Positions 8,338 to 18,287 of a stretch of 64,000 nt of DNA are shown piece after piece. Below the pieces are notes generated by a model, which was not told the origin of the DNA, searched no databases, and was given only the letters and a program-made list of their open reading frames with translations. The position numbers and the translations under genes are program-made. Source of the stretch: an uncultured Porphyromonadaceae bacterium. Lineage in GTDB: Bacteria > Bacteroidota > Bacteroidia > Bacteroidales > Muribaculaceae. Location: the NCBI GenBank assembly GCA_900541835.1, contig UQLL01000010.1, forward strand, positions 1 through 64,000, in the 5' to 3' direction. The stretch's first letter is position 1, and each line of letters begins with the position of its first letter.

Positions 8338-8350
8338 CAAAACAGAAACC

Positions 8351-9364
8351 ATGAGCACAACTTATACCCCGGCCGATTACCGCAACTCGCAGAAGGCACG
8401 CTGGTGCCCCGGCTGCGGCGACCACGCCATCCTCTCCACCCTCGTCAAGGCCATGGCCGAAGTCGGCACCGCCCCCCAGGACACGGTAGTGGTGTCCGGC
8501 ATCGGCTGCTCCTCGCGCCTCCCCTACTACATGGCCACCTACGGCATGCACACCATCCACGGCCGCGCAGCAGCCATCGCCACCGGCGTCAAGACCTCAC
8601 GCCCCGAACTCAGCGTCTGGCAGATAAGCGGCGACGGCGACGGCCTCGCAATCGGAGGCAACCACTTCATCCACGCCGTACGCCGCAACATCGACCTCAA
8701 CATCCTGCTGTTCAACAACAAGATCTACGGACTCACCAAGGGCCAGTACTCCCCCACCACCGACCGCGGCACCGTCACCAAGTCCTCCCCCTACGGCACC
8801 ACCGAGGACCCTTTCATCCCCGCCGAGCTCGTCTTCGGCGCACGCGGCACCTTCTTCGCACGCGGCATCGACGTCTTCCTCCAGGACACCCAGGACGTCA
8901 TGGTGGCCGCCGCCAAGCATAAGGGAGCCTCCGTGGTCGAGATACTCCAGAACTGCGTCATCTTCAACAACGGCATCCACTCCTACCTCACCGACAAGGA
9001 TAAGCGCGACGACCACATCATCCACCTGCGCCAGGGCCAGAAGATGCTCTTCGGCCGCGACATGGAGAAAGGCCTCGTGCAGGACGGCTTCGGCCTCAAG
9101 GCCGTCACCCTGGGCCAGGACGGCTATACCATCGACGACGTCCTCGTCCACGACGCCCATACCCCCCAGAACTTCCTGCACCAGCAGCTGGCCATGATGG
9201 ACGGCCACGAGCTGCCCCTGGCCATCGGCGTCATCCGCGACGTCAACGCCCCCAGCTACGAGACCGCCGTCGCCGAACAGGTAGCCGAGGTCCGCGCCCG
9301 CAAGGCATACACCGACCTCCGTGCCATGATCCTGGCCACACACGAGACCTGGGAAGTAAAGTAA
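8351..9364 (+). CDS. korB: 2-oxoacid:ferredoxin oxidoreductase, beta subunit (TPP-binding)
   Basis: Thiamine-diphosphate-binding catalytic partner of KorA. The 337 residues start MSTTYTPADYRNSQKARWCP; GCGDHAILSTL near the N-terminus, GIGCSSRLPYY (about 47-57), and the TPP/Mg motif GDGDGLAIGGNHF (about 97-109) with NNKIYGLTKGQ are the family signatures. The frame stays open upstream to 8153, but that part is the repeat element; the ATG at 8351 begins the homologous protein. A strong hairpin terminator follows at 9381-9419. Confidence 0.94.
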   Translation: MSTTYTPADYRNSQKARWCPGCGDHAILSTLVKAMAEVGTAPQDTVVVSGIGCSSRLPYYMATYGMHTIHGRAAAIATGVKTSRPELSVWQISGDGDGLAIGGNHFIHAVRRNIDLNILLFNNKIYGLTKGQYSPTTDRGTVTKSSPYGTTEDPFIPAELVFGARGTFFARGIDVFLQDTQDVMVAAAKHKGASVVEILQNCVIFNNGIHSYLTDKDKRDDHIIHLRQGQKMLFGRDMEKGLVQDGFGLKAVTLGQDGYTIDDVLVHDAHTPQNFLHQQLAMMDGHELPLAIGVIRDVNAPSYETAVAEQVAEVRARKAYTDLRAMILATHETWEVK

Positions 9365-9380
9365 CCCCGCCTCGGCCGCA

Positions 9381-9420
9381 CAATAAATCCCGCGTCCTGC
9401 CCGGACGCGGGATTTATTGT
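9381..9420 (+). terminator. Terminator after korB
   Basis: A perfect 17-bp stem (9381-9397 with 9403-9419) around a 5-nt loop, with AT-rich outer arms (CAATAAATC/GATTTATTG), as usual for Bacteroidota intrinsic terminators. Confidence 0.85.
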
Positions 9421-9594
9421 TGCTTTCAAGCCTTTTCACCCGGCGCGGAATATCAGATGCTTCCTTCCCACCAGGTGCATGACAGCGTAACGGTACAGCC
9501 TCTGCTCACTCCTGTTCCCGCCGCGCTGACGCCCTATGGCCGTCCAGCTATAAGCGAGAACAGCCATGCGTACGCCGTGTGCCGGAGTATATTT

Positions 9595-9625
9595 TTTGAG
9601 GTTCGGCGGAAATGTACTATCTTTG
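9595..9625 (+). promoter_or_regulatory. Promoter of tyrS
   Basis: TTTG (9595-9598), 19-bp spacer, TATCTTTG (9618-9625); ATG follows 34 bp later at 9660. Confidence 0.85.
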
Positions 9626-9659
9626 CATTTCAGAAGTACCACCAAGCGTGTATTCAGAC

Positions 9660-10951
<1,292 letters not shown>

Positions 10952-10955
<4 letters not shown>

Positions 10956-11029
10956 ACAACGAGCAATAACAGTGACGCACCGGTGATCCGCGACGTCCGC
11001 CAACGCCTATTGCTCATTATTCATTGTCC
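10952..11029. repeat. Imperfect inverted repeat after tyrS
   Basis: AATGAACAACGAGCAATAAC at 10952 faces TATTGCTCATTATTCATTGT ending near 11029; the arms share GAGCAATA/TATTGCTC. It could act as a weak terminator or be one of the short AT-rich spacer repeats common in Bacteroidales. There is no T-run. Confidence 0.45.
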
Positions 11030-11048
11030 ATCAAAAACAACAACCCTC

Positions 11049-11765
11049 ATGAAAATGAAAAAACCTCTCTTTATCGCCGGCGCCATGAGCCTGCTGCTCG
11101 TAGGCGCCACCCTCGCCGCCTGCAGCGACGACAACAAGGGCCCGCACTATCCCGACACCCAGACCTTCCGCCAGGTTCTGCGCGTAGAGCAGTGGAACGA
11201 CGGCACCATCAACGCCTTCGCCGACTTCCAAGCCATCAGCGTGCAGACTAACAAGCTCGTGAGCTGCGAGCTCGGGAAAGAAAGCTCCATCACCGCCAAC
11301 GGCGTCAAGCTCATCTACAGCAAGCCCGACCCCGACGACCCGTACAGCTACGCTTACGGCGAAACCATCACGGCCCCCGACCAGGAAGTCACTTTCGTCT
11401 TCACACGCAAGCCAGGCCTTACCTTCACCAACCGCATCAAAATCGGCAACACCCCCTTCATCCGCCTGCCATCGACCACCGTCCTGGAGAACAACACCCG
11501 CTACACCTACACCTCCTCGCTGGGAACCATCACCAACTCCGCCATCCGCATCTACGTGATAGGCAAGAGCGGCGACCAGATGAGCAAGCGCTACGACGCC
11601 ATCATCTTCAACGACACCTACTACTTCGAGGACGTACCCGCCGGCACCTACGTGCTCCAGTCCACCGCCACCGACGAAATCCCGCTCCAGGAGGAGAACG
11701 GCACCTCCGGCGGCGCCCTCTACTCCACCAAGGTCTTCGAGATTCCCACCGTCACCTTCAAATAA
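11049..11765 (+). CDS. Lipoprotein of unknown function
   Basis: Predicted surface or periplasmic lipoprotein of 238 residues (236 if the second ATG at 11055 is used). The N-terminus MKMKKPLFIAGAMSLLLVGA leads to lipobox LAAC followed by SDDN, a charged stretch resembling the lipoprotein export signal for surface display in Bacteroidota. The remainder is rich in Thr, Ser, Tyr and Ile and looks like beta-sandwich sequence (TVLENNTRYTYTSSLGTITN, with a GTYVL turn near the C-terminus). It has no recognisable catalytic motif. It is transcribed alone between tyrS and a bidirectional terminator. Confidence 0.8.
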   Translation: MKMKKPLFIAGAMSLLLVGATLAACSDDNKGPHYPDTQTFRQVLRVEQWNDGTINAFADFQAISVQTNKLVSCELGKESSITANGVKLIYSKPDPDDPYSYAYGETITAPDQEVTFVFTRKPGLTFTNRIKIGNTPFIRLPSTTVLENNTRYTYTSSLGTITNSAIRIYVIGKSGDQMSKRYDAIIFNDTYYFEDVPAGTYVLQSTATDEIPLQEENGTSGGALYSTKVFEIPTVTFK

Positions 11766-11804
11766 GGGCGTCTAAAGACGCATCTGCACAAGGTACCTGA
11801 AGCG

Positions 11805-11841
11805 GCAGGAGGGACAGGATAGCGTAACCTGTCCCTCCTGC
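11805..11841. terminator. Bidirectional terminator between convergent genes
   Basis: A 14-bp perfect stem (GCAGGAGGGACAGG at 11805-11818 with its complement at 11828-11841) and a 9-nt loop separates the lipoprotein gene (+) and symporter gene (-). Confidence 0.75.
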
Positions 11842-11860
11842 TGTCTTCATTCCCATTCTC

Positions 11861-13123
11861 CTATGCCGCCGTAGCCGGACTTGCCGTCCCGCGCGAGAAG
11901 AGGCGGGCGATGATGATGGCCAGGGCGCCGTCGCCGGTCACGTTGCAGGCCGTGCCGAAGCTGTCCATGGCGATGTACAGAGCTATCATCAGTGCGCAGT
12001 CGGCGTCCGTGAAGCCGAGCATCGACGTCAGCAGCCCCAGGGCCGCCATGATGGCTCCGCCAGGGATGCCCGGAGCCGCCACTATCGTCACGCCCAACAT
12101 ACAGATGAAGCCCGCGAACAACTCCGGGTCATAGCTCGAGCCGGTCGCCAGCATCAGCGCCACCGCACACGCCACGATCTTCAGCACCGACCCTGACATA
12201 TGGATGGTGGCGCACAGAGGCACCGTGAAGCCGGCAACCTGCTCCGGCACGCCCATCTTCACCGCCTGCCGCAGAGTCACCGGAATCGTAGCCGCCGACG
12301 ACTGCGTGCCCAGGGCCGTGAAGTAGGCCGGCATCATCGTGGCAAGCAGCCGCAGCGGGTTGCGGCTCCCGCGGGAGAAGCAGGCCGCCACGCCGAACTG
12401 CACCAATAGCACACCCACGTGAAGCGCGAATATCACCGCGATGATCTTGGCGAACGTGCCCAGGATGCCGGCCACCTGTCCGGCCACGGTCATGTTCAGG
12501 AAGATGCCGAAGATATAGATCGGCAGCAGCGGAATCACCACTTTCGAGATCAGTCCGCTGACGATGGCACGGAACTCGCCAAGCAGGCGCCGCATAGCCG
12601 AGTCCGGGGCGAACGCCACCGAGCCGACACCCAGGACGAAGCTTAGGATCAGGGCAGTCATCACCGGCATCAGCGCCGGCATCTCCACCGTGAAATAAGG
12701 CGTCAGCCCTGCAGGTACGCTCCCTGCAGCGTCCGTTGCGAGAGCCGCCGCGTCGCCGCCGAGCGGCTGCACCATGCCCGGGAAGAGGGCGTCGCTGACC
12801 CAGAACGACCCGAAACCGGCCAGCAGCGTGGCGAAGTAGGCCAGCGCCACCGTGGCCAGGAGCATGCGCCCGGCCTTGCGTCCCACCTCGGCTATGGCCG
12901 GGGCCACGAAGCCCAGGATGATGAGCGGTATCACGAAGCCGAGCAGCTGCGAGAAGACGGCGTTGAACGTCTCGAAGACCCTCGTCAGCCACAGCGGCAT
13001 CACATACGCTGCACCCACTCCGGCACACATCGCCACTATAATCCTCACCAGCAGATGCCTGCCCAGGCCCCCGATGCGTGTCACTATCGAATTACTTTTC
13101 ACTTTTGAGACGAGTTTTTCCAT
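11861..13123 (-). CDS. Dicarboxylate/amino acid:cation symporter
   Basis: Inner-membrane secondary transporter (420 aa) of the glutamate/C4-dicarboxylate DAACS family, driven by Na+ or H+. Many hydrophobic helices are visible. Re-entrant loop signatures are present: the serine-rich SSAATIPVTLRQAVKMG (about 275-291) and CATIHMSGSVLKI (the usual NMDGTA-type loop is strongly changed), and PGIPGGAIMAALGLL near the end. The latter and FVIPLIILGFVAPAIAEVG near the N-terminus support the family. The substrate cannot be assigned. The LRR gene upstream is separated by a terminator, so it is probably transcribed alone. Confidence 0.85.
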   Translation of the reverse strand: MEKLVSKVKSNSIVTRIGGLGRHLLVRIIVAMCAGVGAAYVMPLWLTRVFETFNAVFSQLLGFVIPLIILGFVAPAIAEVGRKAGRMLLATVALAYFATLLAGFGSFWVSDALFPGMVQPLGGDAAALATDAAGSVPAGLTPYFTVEMPALMPVMTALILSFVLGVGSVAFAPDSAMRRLLGEFRAIVSGLISKVVIPLLPIYIFGIFLNMTVAGQVAGILGTFAKIIAVIFALHVGVLLVQFGVAACFSRGSRNPLRLLATMMPAYFTALGTQSSAATIPVTLRQAVKMGVPEQVAGFTVPLCATIHMSGSVLKIVACAVALMLATGSSYDPELFAGFICMLGVTIVAAPGIPGGAIMAALGLLTSMLGFTDADCALMIALYIAMDSFGTACNVTGDGALAIIIARLFSRGTASPATAA

Positions 13124-13203
13124 TTACAACGTCATCCCCCGCGCCCTTATTGCCGCCCGTTGTATACGTGCGGACAATTTCCCCGCCAGCCACATGGCAC
13201 AGG

Positions 13204-13246
13204 ACCGGCCCCGGGGGCTTTTACGAAGAAAGCCCCCGGGGCCGGT
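13204..13246 (-). terminator. Terminator of the LRR gene
   Basis: A 17-bp perfect GC-rich stem (13204-13220 with 13230-13246, containing CCCCGGGGGCTT) with a 9-nt loop, between the end of the LRR gene and the start of the symporter gene on the minus strand. There is no clear T-run. Confidence 0.7.
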
Positions 13247-13280
13247 GGGCCGAGGGGGCTTGGTGAGGGGTATGGGGGAC

Positions 13281-15376
13281 TTATTCGTTGACGAGGACCT
13301 TGGTGGCCTTGCCGCCCTGGACGCGGATGTAGATGCCGCGGGCGGGGCTGGCGACGCGATTGCCCTGCAGATCGTAGTAGACGGCGGGGGCATCGTCGTT
13401 GTCAAGGCCGGAAACGGCGCCGGTATACTGCTCTACCTTGGTGAAGGCGCTCCAGCCGGTAGCTGCCTTGTAAGCGGCGATGGAGCTGTTGGGCACGTAG
13501 AGGGTGCAGGTCTCGGCTATGTCGGTGAAGGCGGTGGCACCTGTGCGGGGAGGCACGACGGCCAGGCATTCCATCTTGACGATGTTGTCGGCCATCATGA
13601 AGGCGGCGGGGGAGATGGAGTCGACGGTGGAGGGGAGCTTGATCTCCTTGAGGGCGGAGCAGCTGGAGAAGGCCATGGAGTTAATCTGGCGCAGGCCGGT
13701 GTGGAGGCGTACGTTGGCCAGGGCCTTGCAGCCGTAGAATGCGCTCTGGCCGATTACCTGTACGCTGCGGGGAACGTCGATGGAGGTGAGTCCGGAGCAG
13801 GAGAAGAAGGCGCTGCCGAGGCTGTCGAGGCCGGCGGGGAGCTCGACGGTGGTGAGCTTGGCGCAGTTGGCGAAGGCCTGGTCACCGAGCACCTTGAGGG
13901 TGGAGGGCAGGTTGACCGAGGTCAGGGACTTGAAGCCGTAGAAAGTGCGGCCCAGGCGGGTGACGCCCTCGGGGACGGTCACGGCGGTGCTAACCTGCTG
14001 GCCGTTGATGTATACCTTGCCCCACTTGCTCTCGGAGGTCGGGAAGACGTTGTAGATGGGGTTGGCGTTGCCGTTGGCGAACCATACTGCACACCAGGCC
14101 GTCATGTCCTCGATCTCAAGCTGGTTGAGGTTGGTGATGTTGCGGAAGGCGTCGGTCTCGACCACCTTGATGGACTTGGGGAACTTCATGGTCTTGATGT
14201 TGCGGTTGGCCTGGAAAGCGGCCTTGGCCACGCGGACCACGGTGTAGGTCTTGCCGTTGGCGGTGAAGGTGTTGGGGATGTTGAGGGCGGTCATGGAGGC
14301 GGCGCAGCCGGTGGCGGTGGCCTCGAGCTTCTGGTTGTCGAGGGTGTAGTCGATGCCGTCGACGGTGGCGACGGTGTCGAGTTCGCCGCCGCCCTGGTTG
14401 GCCTTGGCGTAGGTCAGCTGCACGTTGCGGAGGAAGAAGCCGCGCCAGTTCTCCCCGTCGGAGGAATAGCCCTCGAAGAGGTTGGTGTTGGCCTTGAGGG
14501 TGAGGTGGTCGGCATCGGTGCGGGTCACGGCGAAGGTGGGGTTGGCGCTGACGCCGTTGCTGTTGTGGCTGAGCATGAAGAATGCCTGAATGCCGCTGCT
14601 ACTGCTCTTGTACCAGTCGACGGTGTCGGTGGTGGCGAGGGTGGCGGTGCTGCCGGAGATGGTGAAGGGCACCTTGTAGTCGTGGCCGTAGAGCCATGAG
14701 GCCATGCCCTGGACGCTGACCTTGGTGTCGGACACCTCGTTGAAGTATACGGGGTAGTCGTACTGCTGCACCAGGGCGCCGCTCGAGTTGTACTGGTCAA
14801 CCTTCATGGAGCCGTTGGCCTCGACGGCAGAGACGTGGGACATACGGATGACGGCGCCGGCCGAGATGGTGCCGTAGAAGCCATGGTTGAAGGCCACCTT
14901 GCCGTCGGCGGTGAAGGTGAGCACGCAGGGCTCGGTGCGGCTGTACTGGGTGTAGGCGGGTGCCAGCATAGTGTAGCAGGTGACTGCGCCGTAGTTCGCC
15001 AGGTTGCCGACCACCTGTCCGGTGGGCACGGTCACCTTGCCGGTGGCCTGGTCGTATACGCCCTTGAGGTCGTATTCGCCCTGGCCAAGGTTCTTGAGGA
15101 TGACGGTGTCGCCGGTGCCCTGCTCCACGGAGAAGCCATAGGCGCACTTGACGTAGTTGGTAAAAGTGTCGTAGAACGCTACGTACTTCTTGCCGATGAT
15201 GGTGGCGGGAACCTCTCCGCGGGTCTCGGTGCGGGGGGTGTTGACGGCGCCGACGTATTCGGTGACGTTGGTCTGCTGGGGCCGCGCTCGCGACCCATGA
15301 GCTCGCTGATGGTGCTCTGCGCCATCATGGAGGAGGCTGCGAACAAGGCAGCCGACAGAAGGTAGATCTTCTTCAT
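13281..15376 (-). CDS. Leucine-rich-repeat (BspA-type) surface protein, frameshifted near the N-terminus
   Basis: Secreted surface protein with BspA-type leucine-rich repeats. The signal peptide MKKIYLLSAALFAASSMMAQ starts at 15376, but after about SELMGRERG that frame runs into a stop. The rest of the protein continues in another frame as QQTNVTEYVGAVNTPRTETR and onward, uninterrupted to 13281. The shift lies within 15278-15298, next to a GGGG run. The body has an N-terminal beta domain, then LRR units such as FANCAKLTTVELPAGLDSLG and FYGCKALANVRLHTGLRQI, and ends ARGIYIRVQGGKATKVLVNE, resembling a T9SS C-terminal sorting signal. Total about 698 residues if restored. It may be a sequencing error, a true mutation or slippage. 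Confidence 0.75.
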
Positions 15377-15437
15377 TTGATGTGGTTTAGGTATTGACAT
15401 AGGATGGGCACAGGGCGCCGACATCCCGTTTCGACCG

Positions 15438-15469
15438 CGAAGTTAACAACATTTTGCAAGACAAACAAG
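15438..15469 (-). promoter_or_regulatory. Promoter of the LRR gene
   Basis: On the minus strand CTTG (15469-15466), 20-bp spacer, TAACTTCG (15445-15438): one mismatch in each box. The ATG at 15376 follows after about 60 nt, which supports that start for the frameshifted gene. Confidence 0.55.
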
Positions 15470-15624
15470 CTTTCCAGCCTTTTTTACAAGTTTCCCAGCC
15501 TTTTTTTGGCCGGGAATCGCGAACTGAGGATCGGGCGCCGAGCTGAGGCTCGACGGCAGCTCAAAAATAACGCGCAACCCGGCAATGGTCCGCAGCCCTC
15601 AACCGGTATGTCAAAAAAATTTAG

Positions 15625-15632
15625 TAACTTTG
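15625..15632 (+). promoter_or_regulatory. -7 box of ruvB
   Basis: TAACTTTG, 11 bp before the ATG at 15644, so the leader should be under 10 nt. No clear -33 box. Confidence 0.55.
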
Positions 15633-15643
15633 CAGTTCAGACT

Positions 15644-16678
15644 ATGGAAGCCGACAACAAGGATTTCGACATACGCGACCGGCGGCGCGACAACGACTTC
15701 GAGAAGGCGCTGCGGCCGCTGAGTTTCTCGGACTTCGCGGGCCAGGACAAGATGGTGGCCAACCTGCAAGTGTTCGTGGAGGCGGCACGCCGCCGCGGCG
15801 AGCCGCTCGACCATACGCTGCTGCACGGCCCTCCGGGCCTGGGCAAGACCACCCTCAGCAACATCGTGGCCAACGAGCTCGGCGTGGGGTTCAAGGTGAC
15901 GTCGGGCCCGGTGCTCGACAAGCCCGGAGACCTGGCCGGCATCCTCATGAGCCTGGAGGAGCACGACGTGCTCTTCATCGACGAGATCCACCGCCTGCAC
16001 CCCATCGTGGAGGAATACCTGTACTCGGCCATGGAGGACTACCGCATCGACATCCTGCTGGACCGCGGCCCCGGGGCGAAGTCGGTGCAGCTTAGCATAG
16101 CTCCGTTCACCCTGATCGGCGCAACGACGCGGTCGGGCCTGCTGACGGCGCCGCTTCGCGCCCGCTTCGGCATCAACTGCCACCTGGAATACTACGACCA
16201 CGACGTGCTGCAGGGCATCGTGGAGCGGTCGGCCCGGCTGCTGGGAGTCAAGATTTCCCCGGAGGCGGCGCGGGAGGTGGCGCTCCGCTCGCGTGGCACG
16301 CCGCGCGTGGCCAACTCGCTGCTGCGCCGCGTGCGCGACTTCGCCATGGTAAAGGGTTCGGGCGACATCGACCTGCCCATAGCCCGCTTCGCCCTCGAGG
16401 CCCTCAACATCGACCGGTACGGCCTGGACCAGATCGACAACCGCATCCTGTCGACCATAATCGACAAATTCGCCGGCGGCCCTGTCGGCCTCAGCACCAT
16501 CGCCACGGCGCTGGGCGAGGATGCCGGCACCCTCGAGGAGGTCTACGAGCCCTTCCTGATCAAGGAGGGCTTCCTCAAGCGTACCCCACGCGGTCGCGAG
16601 ACCACCGACCTGGCCTGGCGACACCTCGGCCGCAGACGAATAGCCGACACCGGCTCACTTTTCGATGACTTAAGCTGA
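15644..16678 (+). CDS. ruvB: Holliday junction branch-migration helicase RuvB
   Basis: AAA+ motor that, with RuvA, drives Holliday junction migration in recombination repair. The 344 residues match the usual length. Motifs: FAGQDKMVANLQVFVEAA at the start, Walker A GPPGLGKTT (about 63-71), Walker B LFIDEIHRL, sensor 1 GATTRSGLL with the arginine-finger region LRARFG, and a C-terminal winged helix (TLEEVYEPFLIKEGFLKRTP). The frame is open upstream, but the TAACTTTG box just before the ATG at 15644 fixes the start. ruvA and ruvC are not adjacent. Confidence 0.96.
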   Translation: MEADNKDFDIRDRRRDNDFEKALRPLSFSDFAGQDKMVANLQVFVEAARRRGEPLDHTLLHGPPGLGKTTLSNIVANELGVGFKVTSGPVLDKPGDLAGILMSLEEHDVLFIDEIHRLHPIVEEYLYSAMEDYRIDILLDRGPGAKSVQLSIAPFTLIGATTRSGLLTAPLRARFGINCHLEYYDHDVLQGIVERSARLLGVKISPEAAREVALRSRGTPRVANSLLRRVRDFAMVKGSGDIDLPIARFALEALNIDRYGLDQIDNRILSTIIDKFAGGPVGLSTIATALGEDAGTLEEVYEPFLIKEGFLKRTPRGRETTDLAWRHLGRRRIADTGSLFDDLS

Positions 16679-16683
16679 AAATC

Positions 16684-16746
16684 GCAGGGCCGCACAAAGT
16701 TGCAGCCGCCCACAGACACCTCGGCTGCACCCTGGTGCAGACCTAC
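16684..16746. repeat. Two palindromic repeat copies before the flippase gene
   Basis: GGCCGCAC-AAAG-TTGCAGCC (16688-16707) is degenerate. GGCTGCAC-CCTG-GTGCAGAC (16723-16742) followed by CTAC is close to consensus. They occupy almost the whole gap between ruvB and the flippase gene. Confidence 0.7.
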
Positions 16747-16757
16747 ATAGACAAGAA

Positions 16758-18287
16758 ATGTCAGTAATAGGCAAATTGGCAAAAGAGACGGCCGTGTACG
16801 GCCTGAGCTCCATCGTGGGCCGGTTCCTGAACTGGTGCCTGGTGCCGCTGTACGTCTACCTGTTCCCCACGCAGGAGTACGGCATCGTCAGCTACCTCTA
16901 CTCCTACATGGCCGTGCTGCTGGTGATACTCAACTACGGCATGGAGACGGGCTTCTTCCGCTTCGCCAACCGCGACGACCGACCCGAGCGGGTCTATACC
17001 ACCTCGCTGCTGACGGTGGGCAGCACCTCTCTCCTCTTCATCGTGCTCGTCTCGGTGCTCATCACCCCGCTGAGCCGGGCGCTGCTGCTGCCCCACCACC
17101 GCCTGTACGTGTGGCTGCTGGGCGTGACGGTGGCGATCGACGCCTTCACCAACATACCCTTCGCCTACCTGCGATACCGCAGCAAGGCGCTCCGCTTCGC
17201 CGGAATCAAGATGGCCAACGTGGCCATCAACATCGGCCTGAACGTCTTCTTCCTGCTCTGCTGCCCGTGGATAGAGAGGCACTGCCCCGGCGCCATCGAC
17301 TGGTTCTACGCCCCCTGCGGCGGACAGACCTTCGGCATCGGCTGGATTTTTATCGCAAACATACTATCGACACTGTGCGTGCTCCTGATGCTGCTGCCCC
17401 AGGTCATCCGCTCCTCCTACACCTTCTCGGCCCCGCTGCTGAAAAAGATGCTCCGCTACTCGTGGCCGCTGCTGATCCTGGGCGTGGCCGGAATCGCCAG
17501 CCAGAACATGGGCCAGATCGTGATCCCCTACCTCTTCCCGAACGACCCGGAGGCGGCCCGCAGCATGGTCGGCATCTACGGCGCGAACATAAAAATCGCC
17601 ATCGTGATGGTGATGTTCACGCAGGCCTTCCGCTACGCCTACGAGCCCTTCATCTTCGCCCAGGCGCGCGCCGACGGAGACGACAAGCGCCAGGCCTACT
17701 CCGACGCCATGAAGTTCTTCGTGCTCTTCGGCCTGGGCATCTTCCTGGCCGTGATGTACTACCTGCCTGTGCTGAAGCACTTCATCGCACCGGCCTACTG
17801 GAGCGGCCTGCGCGTGGTGCCGGTGATGATGATGGCCGAACTCTTCTTCGGCGTATTCTTCAACCTCTCGCTGTGGTACAAGCTCACCGACCGCACGGTC
17901 TGGGGCATGTACTTCTCGCTTTTCTGCTTCGCGCTGATGCTGGGGCTGAACGTGTGGCTGGTGCGCGGCATCGGCATCCCCGACGGCTACATCGGCTCGG
18001 CGTGGGCGGCCTTCGGCAGCTACGGCACGGTGATGCTGCTGAGCTACTTCATCGGGCAGCGCTACTACCCCATCCGCTACCCGCTGGCGGTCATGGGCCT
18101 CTACACGCTGCTGGCCGCCGCCCTGTGGGTCACCGGCGAATGGCTATGTGCCTTCCCCGGCTGCGACTGGGCGAGATACCTCTCCAGGACTCTCCTGTTA
18201 TTCATATACCTGGGCGTAATCTGCTACAACGAAAACGTGCCGGTGGCATCTCGCCTGATTCACAAACTAATACCCGGGAGAAAATGA
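16758..18287 (+). CDS. Polysaccharide flippase (Wzx/MATE-like)
   Basis: Integral membrane protein of 509 residues in the polysaccharide-export superfamily, which flips lipid-linked sugars across the inner membrane. It starts MSVIGKLAKETAVYGLSSIV with FLNWCLVPLYVYLFPTQEYG, the typical N-terminus of this family in Bacteroidota, and has about 12-14 hydrophobic segments. Its stop overlaps the next ATG (ATGA), so it is translationally coupled to an ATP-grasp enzyme and a HAD phosphatase. The cargo is unknown. No glycosyltransferase is in the same operon; one lies 5 kb downstream after mutS. Confidence 0.88.
   Translation: MSVIGKLAKETAVYGLSSIVGRFLNWCLVPLYVYLFPTQEYGIVSYLYSYMAVLLVILNYGMETGFFRFANRDDRPERVYTTSLLTVGSTSLLFIVLVSVLITPLSRALLLPHHRLYVWLLGVTVAIDAFTNIPFAYLRYRSKALRFAGIKMANVAINIGLNVFFLLCCPWIERHCPGAIDWFYAPCGGQTFGIGWIFIANILSTLCVLLMLLPQVIRSSYTFSAPLLKKMLRYSWPLLILGVAGIASQNMGQIVIPYLFPNDPEAARSMVGIYGANIKIAIVMVMFTQAFRYAYEPFIFAQARADGDDKRQAYSDAMKFFVLFGLGIFLAVMYYLPVLKHFIAPAYWSGLRVVPVMMMAELFFGVFFNLSLWYKLTDRTVWGMYFSLFCFALMLGLNVWLVRGIGIPDGYIGSAWAAFGSYGTVMLLSYFIGQRYYPIRYPLAVMGLYTLLAAALWVTGEWLCAFPGCDWARYLSRTLLLFIYLGVICYNENVPVASRLIHKLIPGRK

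Noticed and set aside
8153..8350. 66-residue N-terminal extension of KorB
   Set aside because: It is translated from the repeat element; family sequence begins at the ATG at 8351.
9398..9402. Riboswitch or attenuator near the korB terminator
   Set aside because: The hairpin is a simple long stem at the 3' end of the operon, so plain termination suffices.
9436..9645. Minus-strand 69-codon frame between korB and tyrS (tail MHLVGRKHLIF)
   Set aside because: The tail looks somewhat protein-like, but the start overlaps the tyrS promoter and I recognise no family. Could be a remnant; not supported enough to annotate.
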